This document shows, in pieces, positions 61,670 to 64,000 of a stretch of DNA of 64,000 nt (its first letter is position 1; each line of letters starts with the position of its first letter). Location of the stretch: positions 25,446,501 to 25,510,500 of the forward strand of contig NC_092593.1 in the NCBI RefSeq assembly GCF_047663525.1, in the 5' to 3' direction. The stretch comes from Anas platyrhynchos (lineage: Eukaryota > Chordata > Aves > Anseriformes > Anatidae). Both the position numbers and the translations under genes were made by a program. Under the pieces are notes generated by a model that was not told where the DNA came from, did not search any database, and saw nothing but the letters and a program-made list of their open reading frames with translations.

Positions 61670-62090
61670 CCCCAGCTGAAAGCTTCTTTGGAGCCTTAAT
61701 GCAGGATTAATATTTAAAGTATGTTTGTACTATCATGAAGTTAATCGATGGAGGGTGAGCAATCCTCACTTAAAAGGCACAGACATGGAAATTGGTGCGT
61801 TCTCCACAAGAGACTCTTAATGATTTCCTTTCAGAGGTTGTGCACACTATCTTAATTATACAGAAGCCTACGTAAAGGTACCATTGGATTAGATCCAACA
61901 AAAGCTAAAGCAAACAATATGACAACGAAAAGGGCACTTGCGTCATTTCACTTTAGCATTTATAATACAAACAATAACTGGCAAATAAAAAGCTTCTAGA
62001 CTGTGGTGTGCTCAGTAGTGCCAGGATAATTATTCCTTCACATTTAATCATTTAAACAAAGAATGCCATAACTGAAAATACGGGGACAGT
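61670..62090. promoter_or_regulatory. Possible conserved non-coding element
   Basis: Non-repetitive, motif-dense text: GGATTAATATTTAAAG, AGTTAATCGATGG (Cut/homeodomain-like), TATCTTAATTATAC, CATTTATAATAC, GATAATTATTCC, TTTAATCATTTAAAC. Style matches developmental enhancers. This is by-eye recognition only. Confidence 0.28.
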
Positions 62091-63276
62091 CTTTCTTCTG
62101 TCATCATTTGTCTGGATGAAAGCAAGACCTTCTTTCAGCAAGGAGGTGTGCTTCCTGTAGCTCTTTGCTGCCTAAATGAAGTTAATCGCCTCTAAACTTC
62201 AGATAAGCCTTTCTGTGTGATCTTGTCCTGTGTGCATGAGTGCACACATCCACCAACAAAAATGTATTGGAAAGGCTGGTCGATAAAGCCTGCAGGGAGA
62301 TAGAGCTGCTGCAGCTCTCATTTGAGATGCCGTTGCTTTCTGTGAAGGCTAGATTTTGAGACACCCAGTAATGTTAATTGACATGATCATGGTTCCTGCA
62401 TGGTAACTCTGGCATTCTGATCAAACCCACCTTGTGAAGCCAAGGCTTTTGGATCCATGAAACTCCAAGCTATTATTCTGGAGAACTCAGCTTTAAAATG
62501 TGACCTTGGCTGTGGCAGTGTGCCATTAACATACTTTGTCTAATAACTGAGGGGGAAAACGTCCAAATCTTTACACACTATTTTCTAAAAGGATACTGAT
62601 GTGGTATCAAAGGTCAGGCCTCTCCAGACCTTAATTTCTCTGCATCTTTGATTGTTATGTGTATTTCAGTGTTAAAAAAAAAAAAAAAAAATGTTATCAC
62701 AGTATTCCTTAGCTCCTTGGAATGGCCAAACCATCTGGATGGTGCTGGGGGCCTTCAGAGGATGGTAGGTAGAGGAGGGGGCCTCCCTCTTCCCTTACCA
62801 ACATTTCTTACCTTCCTCTGATCACTTTGGTGGCAGTTCCTCAGAAACTTCAGCCTTTCACGGAGGCTGCAATGCAGCACACTGTGGCAGGCTCCACATC
62901 CCCAGGCCTTACTCTTGTTGCATACGTGGCTCTTTGGCAGTGTACCAGCATGCGTTGAGGAGAGAAGAGCAGCATTTTCTGTTGGAAGGCAGGAGGATGC
63001 ACAGGCCTCCTCCAGCTTTGTGCAAGTTGTAATTTCTGAAAAGGGGCATTTGCAAGATGGGGTGTACACAGACAAGCTCACGGAATTAATGGCTATCAGT
63101 GTGACAGCACTGACACTCCCTACATGTTAGAGGTTAGTGTGAAGCACATCTGGTCCCTACAGCCACCAGGGTATGGGACAGAGGAAGGGAGGACCATATA
63201 TGACATGCTTCTCTATCCAGAACAACTGCCTTCATCCATGGAAGGCTCAAAATTGTTTTAAACATTAGTAATGCAT
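62091..63276. other. Non-coding, no gene seen
   Basis: Mixed sequence with an A18 run at 62674-62691. Confidence 0.5.
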
Positions 63277-63308
63277 TTTGTTTGTTTGTTTATTTGTTTG
63301 TTTTTAAT
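63277..63308 (+). repeat. (TTTG)n-like simple repeat
   Basis: Six TTTG-type units with one TTTA interruption. Confidence 0.9.
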
Positions 63309-63903
63309 ATAAAACAAGTTTTCCAATACTGGCAAAGCCTTATATACGATCAGTGTTTGAAAGCTGACTTCTTGCTGGTGTCAGGGAACCCTGACTGAAA
63401 ATACTGTGACCCATCCATTCCCGTGATGAGGGTAAGAGCCTGCTTAAGAAAGAGCCATGCACCAAAATAAGCTGTCACAGTCCCAAGCATCGTCCTCTAG
63501 CAGCAGTGATAAGAGCCTTGGTAAAAGTATGTCATGTTCTTATCCCTTAGGTGTTATGTTGTGCAATATCTGCCCTAATCAAACTAGCTTCTGACTTATT
63601 TACACAAATGGCAGAGTCCTTATCTTTAGTAGGGCAGTTTTTTCTCACCCTTCCATATCTACTGCCCACAGTTTTCTGTGTGTGATAATCAGAGCCATTC
63701 CTGCAGTAAGTGATTGAGTACTTGGAAAGAGGCACAGATGTTAATGTACGTGCGAGAGCACTCGCTAGCTGCAGGCAAGTGGGAAGTAAGAGCTGCAGAA
63801 AGTAAGAGCACTCTGGGATTAACCAGCCTCTTAGGGAGAGTGTGCAGGCATTGAGTATTCCCACTGTAGAGCAAAGGAAAGTTTTCCTCTGGATGTCAGA
63901 AAA
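63309..63903. other. Non-coding, no gene seen
   Basis: No recognised feature. Confidence 0.5.
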
Positions 63904-63975
63904 TTTTTGTTTGGGTGTTGTTGTTTTTTGTTTGTGTGTTTTGTTTGTTTGTTTGTTTAGTTTGGTTTGTTTTTC
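63904..63975 (+). repeat. (TTTG)n-like simple repeat, imperfect
   Basis: T-rich stretch with many TTTG and TTG units, ending shortly before the window edge. Confidence 0.9.
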
Positions 63976-64000
63976 ATGCTGCATTCGGACTTTCAGTTAA

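Overview
The window is vertebrate genomic DNA and almost certainly from a bird. The evidence is one vertebrate transcription-factor gene with a GT-AG intron, 5'-truncated CR1 LINE copies of the avian type ending in the usual ATTCTATGAT-like tail, and long AT-rich non-coding stretches broken by sharp CpG islands. No rRNA, tRNA, CRISPR array, bacterial-style operon or second protein-coding gene could be supported. I cannot name the species or order.

The only confident protein gene is NEUROD1, a neurogenic and pancreatic bHLH activator, on the minus strand. Its 359-codon reading frame (7487-8566) lies in one exon. Just upstream are a predicted 394-bp 5'-UTR intron, a short non-coding exon 1, a TATA box (9087-9093) and a GC-box, E-box and SOX-site promoter. 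The AT-rich 3' UTR of about 1.24 kb ends at an AATAAA (6261-6266). The coding exon is extremely GC-rich, and the encoded C-terminal half has moved toward Ala, Gly and Pro compared with the mammalian protein as I remember it. Some known phosphoacceptor serines appear to be gone.

Layout: 1-5.6 kb is non-coding, with a CR1 copy (424-967), a GC-rich low-CpG block (1884-2700) and a G-rich tract (3619-3672). 5.64-6.24 kb holds a candidate enhancer with two CAGATG E-boxes, then a small CpG island abutting the NEUROD1 polyadenylation site. 6.24-9.6 kb is NEUROD1 and its promoter. 9.6-11.7 kb is an upstream regulatory-looking block: a 410-bp pyrimidine tract, a second CpG island with a 20-bp palindrome, and an AT-rich homeodomain-motif cluster. 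11.7-64 kb looks like a gene desert with scattered simple repeats and CR1 fragments.

The most unusual part of the desert is 19.77-21.29 kb. There a small CpG island, a TATA box and a strong splice donor suggest the start of a non-coding transcript, followed by what looks like a highly degenerate tandem array with a period of about 150 bp. Several further stretches (near 17.4, 22.4, 28.1-29.1 and 61.7-62.1 kb) read like conserved homeodomain-rich non-coding elements, but this is by eye only. In other vertebrates NEUROD1 lies between CERKL and ITPRID2 (SSFA2) with a large regulatory desert on its 5' side, which fits this layout. No exon of either neighbour was recognised.
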